NCBI RefSeq assembly: GCF_041146395.1
Contig: NC_090997.1
Coordinates: 31,103,501-31,167,500, forward strand
From: Eulemur rufifrons
Lineage: Eukaryota; Chordata; Mammalia; Primates; Lemuridae
Direction: 5' to 3'
DNA length: 64,000 nt
In this document: one piece after another, positions 13,455 to 27,100 of the stretch
Numbering within the stretch: the stretch's first letter is position 1
Layout: each line of letters opens with the position of its first letter
Notes under the pieces: model-generated
Told to the model about the DNA's origin: nothing
Database searches by the model: none
The model's input: the letters and a program-made list of their open reading frames with translations, nothing else
Position numbers and translations under genes: made by a program

Positions 13455-13690
13455 TATTATTAAGCATTATTCAAACATCTATATGCCAGACATACTGGAA
13501 TATTGCCATGCATGAATTATAACTTGAAATAGGTTTTTATTATTACCTGTATTAGAAAGGTGAAAGTACTAAGGCTAAAGGAGTTTTAGTATTTCACTGA
13601 AAAATATATAATAACCATTAATAAGCAGCAGAACTAAGATTCAAATGTAGAAATCCATAGTTTTCCCCAAACACCCTGCTACTTCTTGTT
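13455..13690 (-). repeat. MIR SINE, reverse orientation, diverged
   Basis: Reverse-oriented MIR wording: 'atatgccagacatactgg', 'tattattacctgtattagaa', 'ggtgaaagtactaaggctaa', 'gcagaactaagattcaaat'. The edges are uncertain. Confidence 0.55.
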
Positions 13691-13905
13691 TAAATTTTTC
13701 TATGTTATGATTATGAATTCTAACTTCCTTAATACTCTTAGCATTAAGGATCTATATTTATTTTTAATATTTAGAATTGAGTTACTCATAACAATTTTCT
13801 ATATTCCTTAACATGAAACCCTGTTTGGGGAAGCTGCCCGACTTCACATATATTGTGGTTTCTTCAATAAGAAAAGCCTGCTTCAGCTCCTACCCTCATG
13901 GCAAA

Positions 13906-14468
13906 TGATGGGGTTCAGGATACACTACCCCTGAAATACGGTGCTTTGGCATATTAAATATCTTAAGCTGAAGGAACTTGAGAAAGAACATGTGCAGGAA
14001 GGTCTCTCTGACCTTCTCCCCATCCTTCTTCCCTGAAGCAGGTTACAAAACCTAGGAATGATTCTCTGACCTTTCCTTGAAGCAAGTCACAAGACCCTCA
14101 TGTGAGAGGTGCCCTCCCTATAACTGGAGGAAAGGAAGATCCTTAATTCAGAAGATGAAGTGTTGCAGAGAAAAATCTGAACAAACAGTCCTTGCCAAGT
14201 TTCCCCCAGTTTATTACCATTAGATCATACTCTTTCTTTGCCCTCTCAATTTCTCCATAACTGTCCACTCTTCAACAAACCTAGCATACAAATATTTAAG
14301 TTTAACTGTTTCTTTGGGTTTTAATTTTCTTGTGAAGGCTCCCGTGTCTCGTGAAACTTATATTAAATAAATTTGCATGCTTTCCTTTTATTAATCTGCT
14401 TTTGTCTTAGATGCCTCAGCCAGGAACCTAGGATGGATAGAGAAAAAGGTATTTTTTCCTCCCCTACA
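13906..14468 (+). mobile_element. Solo long terminal repeat of an endogenous retrovirus
   Basis: About 560 bp starting TG and ending 'cctcccctaca'. It holds U3-like text, an AATAAA polyadenylation signal at 14366-14371, and the R/U5-like phrases 'aaggctcccgtgtctcgtga' and 'gcctcagccaggaacctagg'. No internal retroviral genes flank it, so it is a solo LTR left by recombination. I recognise the type from mammalian LTR collections but cannot fix the family name. No clear target-site duplication remains, in keeping with age. Confidence 0.65.
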
Positions 14469-14689
14469 CATTTTCTAGAGACAATGGGATGAATAATTAC
14501 TATTATGAAGTAGAGTGAGGCATTGCAAATTATCTTCCAGGTCACTCCAACTCTCCTTCCCTTATTTAGAAAATAATTTATGTACAAGACAAAGAAAAGC
14601 ATAATATATGTTCTCCATCCTCAGAAAGTTTCTGAAGCAGCTCAAGTAGCCCTCAACAGAATGCATTAGCTTATACATTTGTTTTTTGT

Positions 14690-16155
14690 AGCACTTTTTG
14701 TCAGTCTGCTCTTACTTCCACTCTCCACCCCTTTCTCTGCTCTGCTCTGCTACGCATCATAGGAAGCTACATGTGTCGTTCTATGCTGCCTTTTGGCTGC
14801 AGGACCAGCTCCATCAGTGGCAGGCACTGTAGGAGGGAAGAGCTGATGAGAAGTCAGGGCATTTCTCTCAACTTCTTTCTATGCTTTCAGCAGGTGCATC
14901 TCCTCTGTGGTTCTGGTTCCCGTGGCACTGCCCCTCCCTGCACTGTCCCATTTTCCACCAGAGGCTCCCCACCATGGGTCTAGCTCCCACTACATGGCCG
15001 CAGCTACTAGACTTTGGCCAGATAGTTCCAACATTTGGAGGCCCCAGGCAAGGGTACAACAGGAAGCCCATAGCTCTGTGTCTAATGTTTACAAGTTATG
15101 AATCAAATGCAAACTGTTAAGGTGTTTTCTATTTTTTCTATGTTGACAAATATATCTTTATGATGATATTTTAAAAAAAATCACTTGCTTGGAAATCCAT
15201 AAGATAAACACCCACTTTCTTTTACTCATTAGGGAGGGGAGTGGAGGATGGAGACTCTCACTTCCTATACCCAAGGCTCGGTTACTCAGCCACCTATCGG
15301 TCCTCCCCCATGCCCACTGTCTGGGAACTGCAAGAATCCTCTGAATGGGGACACTGAGATGCTCCTTCTTATGCCACCCAGTTTAAGCCAAGAATTCTCT
15401 GCCCACAGGTGCCCCCAGTTTCCCAACCTGGCTGGTGTTGACCCTTTAAGTTCCTCAAAGGAAGCTGAGGCTGGAAGTCCAGGTTCAAATTTAGAATTTT
15501 CAAACACTTAGGTCTCAGACTTGTGACCCATGCCTATTCTCTTTCTCTTGACTCTGTTCCATGCTGTAAAGAGCCTTGAGTGCATTCACATGGACACTCT
15601 GGGCCCTACACCCAAGCTCTATCCACTTTCTTCCCCACCTATAAATAGCTGCCGCCTTTTGGTCACCTTGTGGCTCTGTGGTTCTGTGCTGTTAAGGGAG
15701 GATAGACTCAGGGAAAAGGACCATTCAGACCCTGGAAACAGACGTCATCCACTTGGGTAGGGAATCCCAAGGACCTGCCTACCTGGAGCACCATATGGTC
15801 TAGAAGGGGGTAGGGGAACAGAATCTGGGTGTTTATGTCTTCTTGGCCCAGGGATTTCTTCTGTAGGGAAAAACATGGATGGGGAGAAACACAGTGGAGT
15901 CTTCTAGAATGTGGAGCCCAGATCAGGGCTCCACCTTGCCCAGGCCTAAGAGTACCACCAATTTTGACAATTTCCCAAGAACAGTAGTGGTGGCATCTTC
16001 CTACTATTTTTAATCTCTTGGTTACCTCACTGTCCCCTGTTGTTTCCTCAGTTCTTTCCTCATCTGTTTAACCGATGTCCTATATTAAATTTCCTCTCTT
16101 GGAAACACCTAGAGAGGTTTCTGTTTTCCTGATTATACCCTGGTTGATATAGCTT
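14690..16155 (+). repeat. Probable 3' UTR region of an old L1M-class LINE
   Basis: GC-richer text with phrases typical of L1M 3' UTRs, ending 'cctagagaggtttctgtttt' and 'cctgattataccctggttga'. The part 15620-15660 has 'cacctataaatagctgc'. Several short open frames overlap on both strands and are not genes. The assignment is by wording only, and the left edge is uncertain. Confidence 0.4.
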
Positions 16156-19100
16156 GTTTAAAAACTTGTTTTAAAGTGTTAGATTACAGCGTTATTTTCT
16201 GTGCATTGTGTGTTGGGTTTATCCAAACTACAGAGAGTCAGCTCTGTTGCAAAGACAGATTCAGAGGTATAAAATGTTTTCTGACAATCTAAATCTTTTC
16301 CTAACACATGCACATTTCATAAGTCATATTTCAAAAGGCATTATATATTTAGCTCTACCTAAATTTGCATGTGGAGTTACAAGGTAAATAGGACAGATGG
16401 AAGAAAATAGAAGTGGAATATTTCAACATGCCAGGCAGAGGGGCAGGAACGTGAAAGTGATACAACTAAATGCTCCCTCTTACCTAATATAGAGCCTTTG
16501 ATGGCAAGCTGCAGCCTTTGGGTTCTCTACAATCCTCTCCGACACTTCCCACATTGCATCTTTTTCACGTGTCATTCTACTAGGGCAGTGCACTGTTAGC
16601 TCTTAAAATAAAACTTACACATATGGTACTTATATAATGAAGATAAAACCCGTGCAGTGAGGCTGGAAATGTTCACATTTGATTTCTTGATAACGCTTGA
16701 GAAAAGATGCTGCCTGGGTTATGTAACAATTCAATTCCTAGTTGTTTTTTTTTTTTTCTTGTTTTTTTTTTTCCTGGAATGCACAAGAATTTGACATACA
16801 TCTGACTGCTGATCTTTGTCCCTGTTTGCTAAAAAATAAGATTTTGTGTTTTAAAACATTGCAATTTCAATGATAATACTTATTCTATATTTTTATATTC
16901 TGTATCACCTTGTCCAGTTATCACTGATAAAATCATTACTGAAAAAAATCAAGGATTGATTTGGTGATGTTTTGTCATTTCGGTTTCTGTGCCTTTGCCT
17001 GTAACTCTCTCTCACTGCAACAAGCCTGCTCTCACTGACCTGGTAGACACTGCCAAGACTTAGCAACAGAGGGAAAAGGAAAGTAATCAACTTTACCGCC
17101 TGATGTTACTAAAAACTGCAGCCAATTTTCAATTATCCATGTCAGTAGATGCGGGGATCTTTGAAATCCAGACCTAATCTATAAATAACAAGGTAACAAG
17201 AGAAACAAAACAATGGAGCTTCATTTGATCAACAGTTGCAGTCTTTTCTTGTATGTTTTAGCCAGGATTTCTAGAACATTCATCACAATGCCTGCCCTCC
17301 AATTAAAAAAACAGATTCAGCTCAGATCAGTACAGTGGCTGATAGAGCTGGATCAAGAAATTGGCCTTCATTTTTAGGTAAATGGGCTTCCTGCTCAGCT
17401 CACTCTCTCCATATTGAACTTCCCCCTGGAATATGCAGGAAGGGCAACCAGAAAACCTGAGGCTTCTTACATAGGGCCAGACTGCCTATGGTATTGAGGG
17501 GGAGAATAAAAAGCGTGCTCCAAAGGCTGAGCAAAAGGTCATGTTACTGGGGAACAATAACGTTTAACACCTTACATCCACCCAGTAGCGGGAGGCGAGA
17601 GTGAGAGGTGACTGCACATGTCACTATGGTACTCCTCCACCCTGGGAGCAGATGCTGCCTCATGCAAACACCAAGGCAAGAAACACAGTCCTCCCAACAC
17701 TTGCACCTGAGCTGTTAAAGATGTGTAACATTGTACCTTTACTTTTGACAGCAGTTGCACCATTCTTAATAACATCAGAAAAGGAAAATCAATAACCAGC
17801 ACACCATACCATCAACCACACTGCCATGAAGAGTTGATTGTTTATATTTATTGTCTCTAATTGTTTGTACTGTTCCAAATGTTGACATAGCCTCCTTACT
17901 CACATGTGGGGACCAGACATGTGGGGGACAGATTCATATGTTTATGAATGAGAAAATCTTGTTGACATCTTGAGGGAGAATCTGAAAATATATGTCCTAC
18001 TCGATGGACTAGTGGCATAATGTTTGCATATGCAGAATGGTTTATAATCCGTTCCAGCTGGTCTGTATAGTTATGGTATCCTTATTGCTTCTGTTGGCAT
18101 TTAAGCTAAGCAATAAATTGTGCTTTGTCAGTGACTCTCATCAAACATGTAACCTTTTGTCATAATATCCATATTAACTAAGTTCATGAATATCCAAAGT
18201 GAGATAGGGTTATTGTTGCTAATAGCTGTAATAAGTACAATCGACAGAATTGCACTGCAAATTTCAAGGAATTAAATAGACCCATGAAGGTTAATCATGG
18301 TGAATAACTAGTATGAATGGTTATTTCCTAGCAAAGAGTCTCATCAGTATTTCCATCTCATCATTTTTTACTCACTTATTTTATCTTTGCTTTCTTATCC
18401 CATTTCTCTCCATCTCCCAAATGCACATTTTGGGACATGGCAACATTTTTCTAGTGGTAATATGAATTGATGTCTTCCTTAGAAATAATTAGAGCTGTAC
18501 ACATGTCAGAAAATTATAAGACGGAGTGTCTTTCAGCTCAAGTAATGTTCCAGCACAGGAGGCAAGGGAAATGCATTATCTGAAAATTACTCCATATAAA
18601 GTGAATAGTCGTGTTCTCACTTGAGTTCTTTGGAAACAGATGGCCACTCTCTTAGAAATAAAAATAATTCTCCTTACTTACCAAGCTTTTATTTCAAAAT
18701 ATGTTCATTTGAATTATGTCATGTTATCCTCATATCATTCCTATAAGGAATATAGAGACCAAGATGTGATACTTTACAAGCCCTTAGCTGAAAAGTCCAA
18801 ACCCAACCTCTGAACTTGTCATTATCTTCAAGGGATCTCTTGGCTCCCTAAATTCCATACTAGGATTAAGAATGATCCATTTATAGACATTGTTTTTCGG
18901 AGTGAAAATTTGCTGCTGCCTTTAAAAAAGTTGTTAAAGTGCCTGTCAACAGAGAACAGAGTTCGATTATATTATAGGCTTATATTATCGTCTAGCCACA
19001 TTGAAGCATCATTTGGCAGAACTCCCATTTCTTTCAGATTTTCACTGAGGGATAAATGCAGCCTAATTGATGCACAGCTGCACTAAATGCATCAATAGTT

Positions 19101-20224
19101 CAAACTGCAGAGTTTGGTCAGCAACCCTTGGTGCTGAGTTTTGTCATTGTGATAACAGCAGAGGTCAAGGAGGGTGTTTGTCAATGTGAGAAGTCAATAG
19201 AACCAATATATATCAGCCTAATAGATGCTAAGAAAATTCCATTCTGTAAATGACTTCCTGCTTTCCACTAATTTCATACCACAAGCCACTTAGAAAAGCT
19301 TAAGGAAACTTCTACCTTAAGAAAACATGTTTCGAGAAGGTTTTTTGATGTTACACGACTAAAAGTATACTCATTTCCTATTATTAAGATATGAGGGAGG
19401 CAAAAATGATAGCTCAGAACTTTTCTTCCTCAGCAATAAAGTTACTAAAGCTGGAGGGCTGGGAGAGGGTGGAGGTATATTTGTTTTCAAAGGCATTAAA
19501 TGGGAGAACAATAAAACATTTCCAAAAAATGGTTCACAAATCATAAAAGATGAACTCAGAAAGAAGGGCATTCATTGATAATTAGGAGCTCTTTAAAATG
19601 GGAGAAGTAGCCAGGCAAATGAACACTAAAAAGGCACCTATAGTTGAAATAAAAATAGAAAATTTGGTTTTATTTATGATGCACATTTTTAAATAAGAAA
19701 AATACATTCAAAATAAATTCTCTCAAATTATGTGTTTTTTTTACCTGTATCATTTTTGGCATTATTTTTTTCCTTTACATAGAGAGAGTAGAAAGAACTG
19801 GCTTTAAAAGAGAGAGCTGATGTTTTGAAACCCTATTCCATCATTTACTAAGTATGTTTACTTTCGTTATGTGGATTCTTAGAGTTTTTGTTCTCACACC
19901 ATTCTGGAGTTTATTATAAGAGTCATATGAGACCACACATGGAGGCACTCAGTGGAACTAAATTCCTTTCCCTTATAAAAGTTACACTGGAAAGTTGTTA
20001 AAAATGGCAAGGAAGACTTGTCATTTCAATAGGGGAGAGGGAATATTGCAATAGGAGAGAGACATTAAACTCAACTCTGCTGAAACAAAAAGTGATTGCT
20101 GGGGTGAGCTAATGGAACATCAATGATCACAGAGGGAGTTGGTCAAGGTGATTTGGCCATCCATGTGCTAATTGTTAGACTCCAGCCTTCCCACAGAGAC
20201 TGGGAGATATAATAGAAGCATTGT
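16156..20224. other. Long unassigned intron stretch
   Basis: About 4 kb of AT-rich intron DNA with T-rich runs at 16745-16775. The segment 19900-20215 reads like an old interspersed repeat but I cannot name it. No exon recognised. Confidence 0.45.
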
Positions 20225-21562
20225 CTTTCTTTTTAAATTTTTTAAAATCATCAGTTATTGTGGATATATTTTAGTTGTACATATTTATGGGGTATATGTG
20301 AAATTTTGATAGGAGCATACAATGTGTGATGATCAATTCGGGGTAATTGGGGTATCCATTACCTCAAGCATTTATCATTTCTTTGTTTTAGGAACATTCT
20401 AATTCCACTCTTCTAGTTATTTTGTAATGAACAATAAATTATTGTTAACTATAGTCACCCTGTTGTGCTACCAAACACTAGATCTTTTTCCTTTTATCTA
20501 ATTGTATTTTTGTACCCATTAACCTGCTCCTCTTTCCCTCCTCCTCCCCATCACCTTTCCCAACCCCTGGTAATCATCATTCTCCTCTCTATCTTCATGG
20601 TATCATTTTTTATCTCCTACATATGAGTGAGAACATGTAATATTTGTTTTTCTGTGCCTGACTTATTTCACCTAACATAATGTACTGCAGTAACCATCCA
20701 CGTTGTTGCAGTAAAAAAGGATTTTATTCCTTTTTATGGCTGAATAATATTCCATCGTGTATATGTACCACATTTTCTTTATCCATTCATCCATTAATGG
20801 GCATTAAAGTTAATTTCCTATCTTGGCTATTGTGAATAGTGCTGCAATAAACATGGGAATGCAGATATCACTTTGATTTTTTTCCCTTTCTTTTGGATAT
20901 GTAACCAGCAGTGGGATTGCTGGCTCATATGGTAGCTCTATTTTTAGTTTTTGAGCAACCTCCATACTGTTTTCCATAGTGGCTGTACTAATTTACATTC
21001 CTACCAACAGTTTAGAAGGGTTCCCCTTTCTCCACATTCTTGCCAGCATCCATTATTGATTGCCTCTCTTTTTGATAAAAGCCATTTTAACTCGGATGGG
21101 ATGTTATCTCATTGTAGTTTTGATCTGCATTTCTCTGATAATTAGTGATGTTGAGTAATTTTTATATACCTGTTGGACATTTGTATGTCTTCTTTTGAGA
21201 AATGTCTGTTCAGGTGTTTTGCCCATTTTTAATGGGATTATTTGGGTTTTTGCTATCAAATTGCTTGAGGTCCTTATATAATATGATTATTAATCCTTTG
21301 TTAGATGGGTAGTTTGCAAATATTTTTTTCCATTCCGTGGGTTGTCTCTTCACTTTGTTGATTGTTTCCTTTGCTGTGCAGAAGCTTTTTAGCTTGATGT
21401 GATCCTACTTGTCCCTTTTTGCTTTTGTTGCCTGGGCTTTTGAGGTTTTACTCAAGGAATCTTTGCCCAGAACAATGTCTAATAGTTTCATAGTTTCAAG
21501 TCTTACATTTAATTCTTTAATCCATTTTGATTTGATTTTTGTATATGGTGAGAGATAGGGGG
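20225..21562 (-). mobile_element. 5'-truncated L1 LINE, reverse orientation
   Basis: Read on the minus strand this is the end of L1 ORF2 plus the 3' UTR. On the + strand it shows the familiar antisense phrases 'catatgagtgagaacatgta', 'tggctgaataatattccatc', 'gctgcaataaacatgggaat', 'cagtgggattgctggctcat' and 'ttgcctgggcttttgaggtt'. The 3' end is at the left and the truncated 5' side at about 21562, directly against a Tigger transposase fragment. Its frames are broken by stops. Confidence 0.85.
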
Positions 21563-21574
21563 TAAAGGGTTTCA

Positions 21575-22175
21575 AGATATAGATCTTGGAGAAATTCGAA
21601 AGCTAATAGACATCACACCAGAGAAATTAACAGAAAACCATTTGACGGAGATCAATGCTTCCGAATCATTGCCAGATTATGAGGAAAAACATGTAGAAGA
21701 AGCAGTGCCAGAAAACGGATTGACATTAGACAATAATTGATATTATTATTTTCACAATTTTGCCCTTTGGAATGCAGCAGTTAATAGCATAGAACTTGGC
21801 AGAAGGGTTCCAATTGTTCAAGACTGCTGTTGACTTCTTTTATGACATGGATCCTTCAATGATATGGGCACTGAATGAAACTAAAGCACTAAATGTTGGA
21901 AGAAGAATTAATACCATATAGGAACATTTTTAGAGAAACAAAAAAGCCAGAAAGTCAGAAATTACAATGTATTTCAGTAAAGTTATTCAGAGTGTGCCTG
22001 CCTCTTCTGTCTCCCCTTTCACGTCCTCTACCTCTTCTGCCTCTGCCACCCCTGAGAAAGCAAGACCAACCCCTCCTCTCCCTCCTTCTTTCTCCTCCTC
22101 AACCTACTCTACAGGAAGACAATGAGGATGAAGACCTTTATGATGATCCACTTCCACTTAAAGTTTTATAAAGCT
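21575..22175 (+). pseudogene. TcMar-Tigger (pogo-type) transposase C-terminal remnant
   Basis: Frame by frame this encodes [20 protein letters not shown], then LPDYEEKHVEEAVPENGLTL and LFKTAVDFFYDMDPSMIWAL. There follow EEELIPYRNIFRETKKPESQ, a Ser/Thr/Pro-rich tail, and an acidic end NEDEDLYDDPLPLK. I recognise this series as the C-terminal part of Tigger-element transposases (DDE, CENP-B/pogo relatives). It is interrupted by stops and frameshifts, and the catalytic DDE domain and N-terminal DNA-binding domains are absent. An L1 lies immediately upstream in the other orientation. The readable C-terminal frame is 21893-22171. Confidence 0.6.
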
Positions 22176-23609
22176 GAAGAGAAATTAAGGCTGTCTTGGT
22201 CACCCTTCCTCTTACTTACTGTGTCCTGTATTCCCTCACATTCAATATTTTTCCTCTCAAAAATTTTGGCATCTATTCAGTCTCGATCCCTTAATGGTCC
22301 ATCTCATCTTTTTTTTTCCTCATTTTTTCTCTATGCCTTCTGTCCTAAACAATAATAGACATTATTTTAAAATTGCACATATCTCTAAAAGGACTCTCTC
22401 TTTTTAATGGACTGCCTGGGGAAAGTGGCTTTTATTTTTTTAAGAGTTGGGGATTTGGTTTAGTCATTAAATGGGAGCCCATCATTAGCTTAACAGTAAT
22501 CACCTCCTGTGAATGATGATTCTTCTCTGAAAGATACTTTCCTTGAACTCAGAGTGCTTTCTAGGACTCCAAGCTTCTCTACACAATAATTGCTCTCAGG
22601 ACTCTAACTCCAATATGGGGCTACCTTAACAATTTTAACTGCTTTCAACTTTTCTTTCTCTTTTCCTTCTTTTAGTAATCTTAGTCTAAGCAAAAATTTC
22701 AACCAAAGTATGTTTTTTAAAAAGGAGGTTATACAATCATTTTCTCATTTCCAAGTTAAACCAAATTTTTGCTACTCTTGGTTTATAACTGAATAGTAAA
22801 ACAAGTTGAATTTTTAATCCTTGAGTTGTTGCTCTTGTAGATTTTTCCCCTAAAAAATTATAATTATATTAAGTGGATAATTCAATCATCATGGAAAAAC
22901 CCTATTTATTTTCTATAGCCTTTGAATCAAGACAAAAATATGACATCCACACGACCTGAACACTTTCAGTAAGTTAAAGCCCCTGATTCTAGGACTTTGA
23001 AGACTTGTAGGAAAAAAATAAATTAAATTGAAAAGTTCTCCTCCCACCTATGTAGTATTTTTTTAGACTTTTCCTACCAGCAGTGAGAGTAAAGTAAAAA
23101 TAGAACTATTGGATGTTAATCAAAATATAACTAGATGTCTTAGATACTGAAATTTTCTGCTTTCTTCATGTTTTAATTGTATTGATTTAAAATCCTAGCT
23201 ACATAAACATAAGTAAAAGTTATCCTTTTCCTTCTTTGATAGTTATATTTTGTCAGTCTTTGTATTTCAAAGCTATATGTGCAATTGTTTTTTCTACTGC
23301 TTTGTTTTTGCCATATTGAATATAGCAGTTAACAGTATAGAAATTGATAATAAATTATATACTTGACTCCTGCTTTAACTTGTTGTATCTTCAAAGACAT
23401 AACCTTTATTTTCCTCAATTTATCAGCCTCTAGTGTGAGGGCAGCTATTCCTGTCAGCATTCTTTGTTTTGAAGGCAAGTGCTAGTGTTCTGTTTTATAA
23501 GACTGTTTGCAAATGATGGGTTCTAGCTAAAAGCATGTTCTGGTCTCCAATTCTCTTGTGGTATATGCATGAATCTGTAATTTTCAAATATTTAAGATGA
23601 AGTATGCAG
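22176..23609. other. Unassigned intron sequence, possibly the rest of the Tigger element
   Basis: AT-rich DNA following the transposase remnant. Some of it may be the element's 3' untranslated part, but I cannot find a terminal inverted repeat to close it. No exon recognised. Confidence 0.35.
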
Positions 23610-23850
23610 TCATATAAGAAGTTCTAAGGCTAAGGAGTTCACTGGGTCTGAGTTGAAATCCCAGCATGGCTTATTATATGTTATGGGACCATGAGCATAT
23701 TACTACTTACTCTGTCTGAGCCTCATTTTGTTCATCTGTGTACGGTAATAGTAACAAATGATAGCACTTCCTGCAAAGACTATTGTAAAGGCTAGAAATA
23801 ATGCAAAGAAAACACTTAGCTCAGTGCCTGGCACATAGCAGCCACTTAAA
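23610..23850 (+). repeat. MIR SINE
   Basis: MIR wording in order: 'gtctgagttgaaatcccagc', 'tctgtctgagcctcattttg', 'tagctcagtgcctggcacat', 'agcagccactta'. Confidence 0.75.
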
Positions 23851-26429
23851 ACAAAACAACAAAGCAGGAGTTTTATTATTGAAAATGCAATTTTTCTAAA
23901 TTAAACCAACCTAAATATGCTTGGACAACTGTACTGAAGATAAAGAAACATCATTTAATCATTCTGATTATTAATCATAACATGTTCAAGTTGTGGTAGT
24001 ACCATAAATTATGCAATGGTTTATGCAATCATTGCATAAATTATTGCAATTATGCAATGATTATTATATTCACAAAATTTACTTTTGTGGTTAATAGTGA
24101 TTGCTGATTGACAGACTACGAGTTACTTCTTTGTTAGAATTATAAGATCATATTTTATTTATATTAAGTTGCTGCCCTTTTGCTGTGAAGGAGGTGCTCC
24201 TGATTTACTTTAAATGCTTTTTCTAGAACTAAGATTAGATTTATACATTTCTACACACAAGTCCCTTTACAGTTATTCTGGGTCCAATAAAGATTAGTGT
24301 ATCAGAGTTTGTGGCTAGTGGTGAGGGAGAAAAAATAGAGTGAAACCAAATAGTCAATATCAGGACCAGACCTATAGCCATGGTCACATTTGTGGAACTC
24401 TAAGTCCTGGAATCAATCCCTCATAAATATGGAAGAAATATTGTATATGTTAGTGTTGGGGTAGGATGGGGTTTAGTAAATTACTATGGATTTTCTTTTA
24501 TATTAAAGAAATTAAAAGTGTGTCAATGAATTATCCACCACCATCATAATATCTACATAAGCCCAATGATGTCTTGAGGTATTGAGATATAACACATAAT
24601 TTCTTTTTAAAATTAAGACTAATGACATCTACCTTCTGTTTGGCTTTTAATCCAAAGTCTTCAGTCTCTGTCACATATAGAATGACATATTGTCTTTCTC
24701 ATTCATGGAAAAAATAAGATCATACCTTCTCATTCATAGATTTATTAAGTTGAGAACCTACATGCTAGGCAAAGTAACATATAGAAGAATGAAGTGAAAA
24801 TAGATCTTCAGGAAGTTTACATTAAGGGAAATAAGTCAGATACATCAATAATTATAAATATTGCAATGCAAAGACAGAAAATACTCATTCAGCCAGTAAT
24901 TTACTCACTTATGTATTCAGCAACTAAGTGTTTTTATTTCTGAACACAGGTCAGAGTCAGTACTTAATTGTGAGATTACAACGATGAACAGCAACAACAG
25001 TAATAGCAAGTGGAAAGTCCATCTTGGTATTTACTTCCTAATTTGTATGTCATGGGGAGTGAGGGGTGTGGACAGACGATTAAACAAGCTGTGATAATAC
25101 AGTGTGAAACTTGTTAATGGTGCTTATGTGGGGGGACGAATTCCAGTGGAACATGGATAGGGACAAATCATGACTTTGTAGATCAAGCAAGATTTCCCAG
25201 AGTATTCCATCATGTTTGTTCCTAGTTACCTTGAGATCACAGCTTCTTATTACATTCCCTGTACATTGCCACTGCAATTCCTGGTTACATGCTGCTACCC
25301 CCTTCCTCCTCCTTCTCTGTGTTTTGTGCTTAAGATATTGTAGTAGCTGCATTTGTAAAAATACCTTTGTTTTTTCCCAACAACTTTCTTGTTTATACAC
25401 TAGGCTCAAACTAGAGTGAATGTAAGCAGAGTTGCATTGAATTCTCAATAACTGCTCTTTTTCATTGACTGTTGTATTGGATTCTAAAAATCTATCCCAA
25501 TGTCGTTATCATCTATAAAGCTATGATATTAAAGAACCAATCACATTACAGCTGATTAAAACGGTTTGTAGTTAAATTTCTTATGAATTTCAGAGTCACA
25601 CTTATGCCATGTGCTCTATTTTAAACAAAGCTAAGGGATGTTTCTATGCTTAAGTGAGCCACATTAAATATAAATCAAGTAAAAAAATGAAGTATCATAA
25701 TCTCTGGCTTTTGAGTAATTTGAATGCTGGTACATTTTGAGGTACTGCAATATCCTATTTGAAATAAGAGTCAAGTGGAAGTTACATTATAAGCATATCT
25801 CCTGCATTGCTTTTCTTCACCTTTCCTTGACACTTTTGGAAATTCTCTGCTTAACCAAGTTTTGTCTCGATTTACCTGTTTCTCTGTATTTCTTTCAAAT
25901 ATCTTCTCTTCTTTGTATTCTTCCTTTTTTAAAAAAAATGTTATTACAAAGGATAGAATTTTTTTTTTCTCATGAGCCCTCCAAAATCCTGGGTTCAAGA
26001 TCTTTAATAAAGACAACATAAGATTCACATGTCTAGCTGTTTTAGTTTATTGCAGTAGCCCAGGCTGACTGGGCATCCCAGTGGAAGAACCAGGGGAAAT
26101 GACCAGAGGGTGTGGCTGCTACAAACTTTATAAATGTCTTTGCTCCAGACTCCCCATTCTCCTGTAAGTGGATGAGGTGGATCAGTTCAAGTTATGTGTT
26201 AAATCTAAAACTCAAGTACATTCTGGTGGCAATATTTATACCTAGACAATATGAATACCAGGAATCTTGACATGAATATGCTAGAAAAGCAGGGAGGAAC
26301 AAGGTGAGAATTTTGTTAAGCAAGGAGTTCTAGCTGTCCAGGATCTGCTCCAGTCTAATAATATTAGATGGTATAGGCAGTTTTCAATTCAAAAAGATCC
26401 ACTAAGACCATTTGGTGTAAAGTAAAGCA
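23851..26429. other. Unassigned intron sequence with an ATGCAAT cluster
   Basis: AT-rich intron. Five ATGCAAT-type heptamers (both orientations) occur within 24011-24058. The 122-codon minus-strand frame at 25080-25448 has no recognisable domain and no splice support. No other feature seen. Confidence 0.45.
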
Positions 26430-26650
26430 AATGAGACCTGGAGTATATCAAAAGGCTTGAATTTGAGTCCTGGTTCTGCCCCTACAGTGTGACTTTGGGT
26501 AAGTTACTCAATCTCACTGGGCATGTTCTGTTCATCCATAAAATCAAAATAATAGTAATTATACCTACCTTTCCTGCTGAGCATAGGATCAAATGAGATA
26601 GTGAGTATTAAAGTCCTATGTAAAACCTACCACACTTTACAAATATCATT
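26430..26650 (+). repeat. MIR SINE
   Basis: MIR wording in order: 'gaatttgagtcctggttctg', 'gtgactttgggtaagttact', 'caatctcactgggcatgttc', 'ataatagtaattatacctac'. Confidence 0.75.
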
Positions 26651-26982
26651 TATTGCTAAGTGGAGAGAGATTTAGTGGAATCGAAGAAGGTATGGTTTAG
26701 AATTTCTTAAATGAAGTGAAAATATTTGGGTCAATTTCACAGGTTGACAGGTGAATATAACTTATTACAGTTAATTCACATATTGCATTTACTCAAGTAC
26801 AGTATATAATATTTTATCAATTAATAGCATGATGATATGTGTCTATCTTCTATGTATTGACACTGAATGTAACATTTAGGTTTAACTTTTTTTTTTTTTT
26901 GGTCTCACAGGGATAATTTTATTTTTTAACACATTTCCACTAGTTTGAACATTTTTTTACACCTGATATATACCATCCTATT

Positions 26983-27100
26983 TTTTTTTATTTCAGCTTA
27001 TCATGGGGGTACAAAAGTTCAGGTTACATACATTGCCCATGTACCGCCCATCCCCCCGAGTCAGAGCTCCAAGCGTGCCCATTCCCCAGACAGTGCGACT
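26983..27100 (-). mobile_element. Strepsirrhine-type L1 3' end, reverse orientation
   Basis: Starts with a T-rich run (the poly-A tail reversed), then 'atttcagcttatcatggggg', 'tacaaaagttcaggttacat', 'gagtcagagctccaagcgtg' and 'cccagacagtgcg'. The same 3' UTR wording occurs in the larger element at 33234. It is a very short, 5'-truncated copy. Confidence 0.8.

Noticed and set aside
14771..15760. Cluster of short plus-strand open frames
   Set aside because: GC-richer repeat DNA resembling an old L1 3' UTR; the frames overlap in different phases and have no known product.
25080..25448. 122-codon minus-strand open frame
   Set aside because: No recognisable domain, no splice context, and a length within chance for AT-rich intron DNA of this size.
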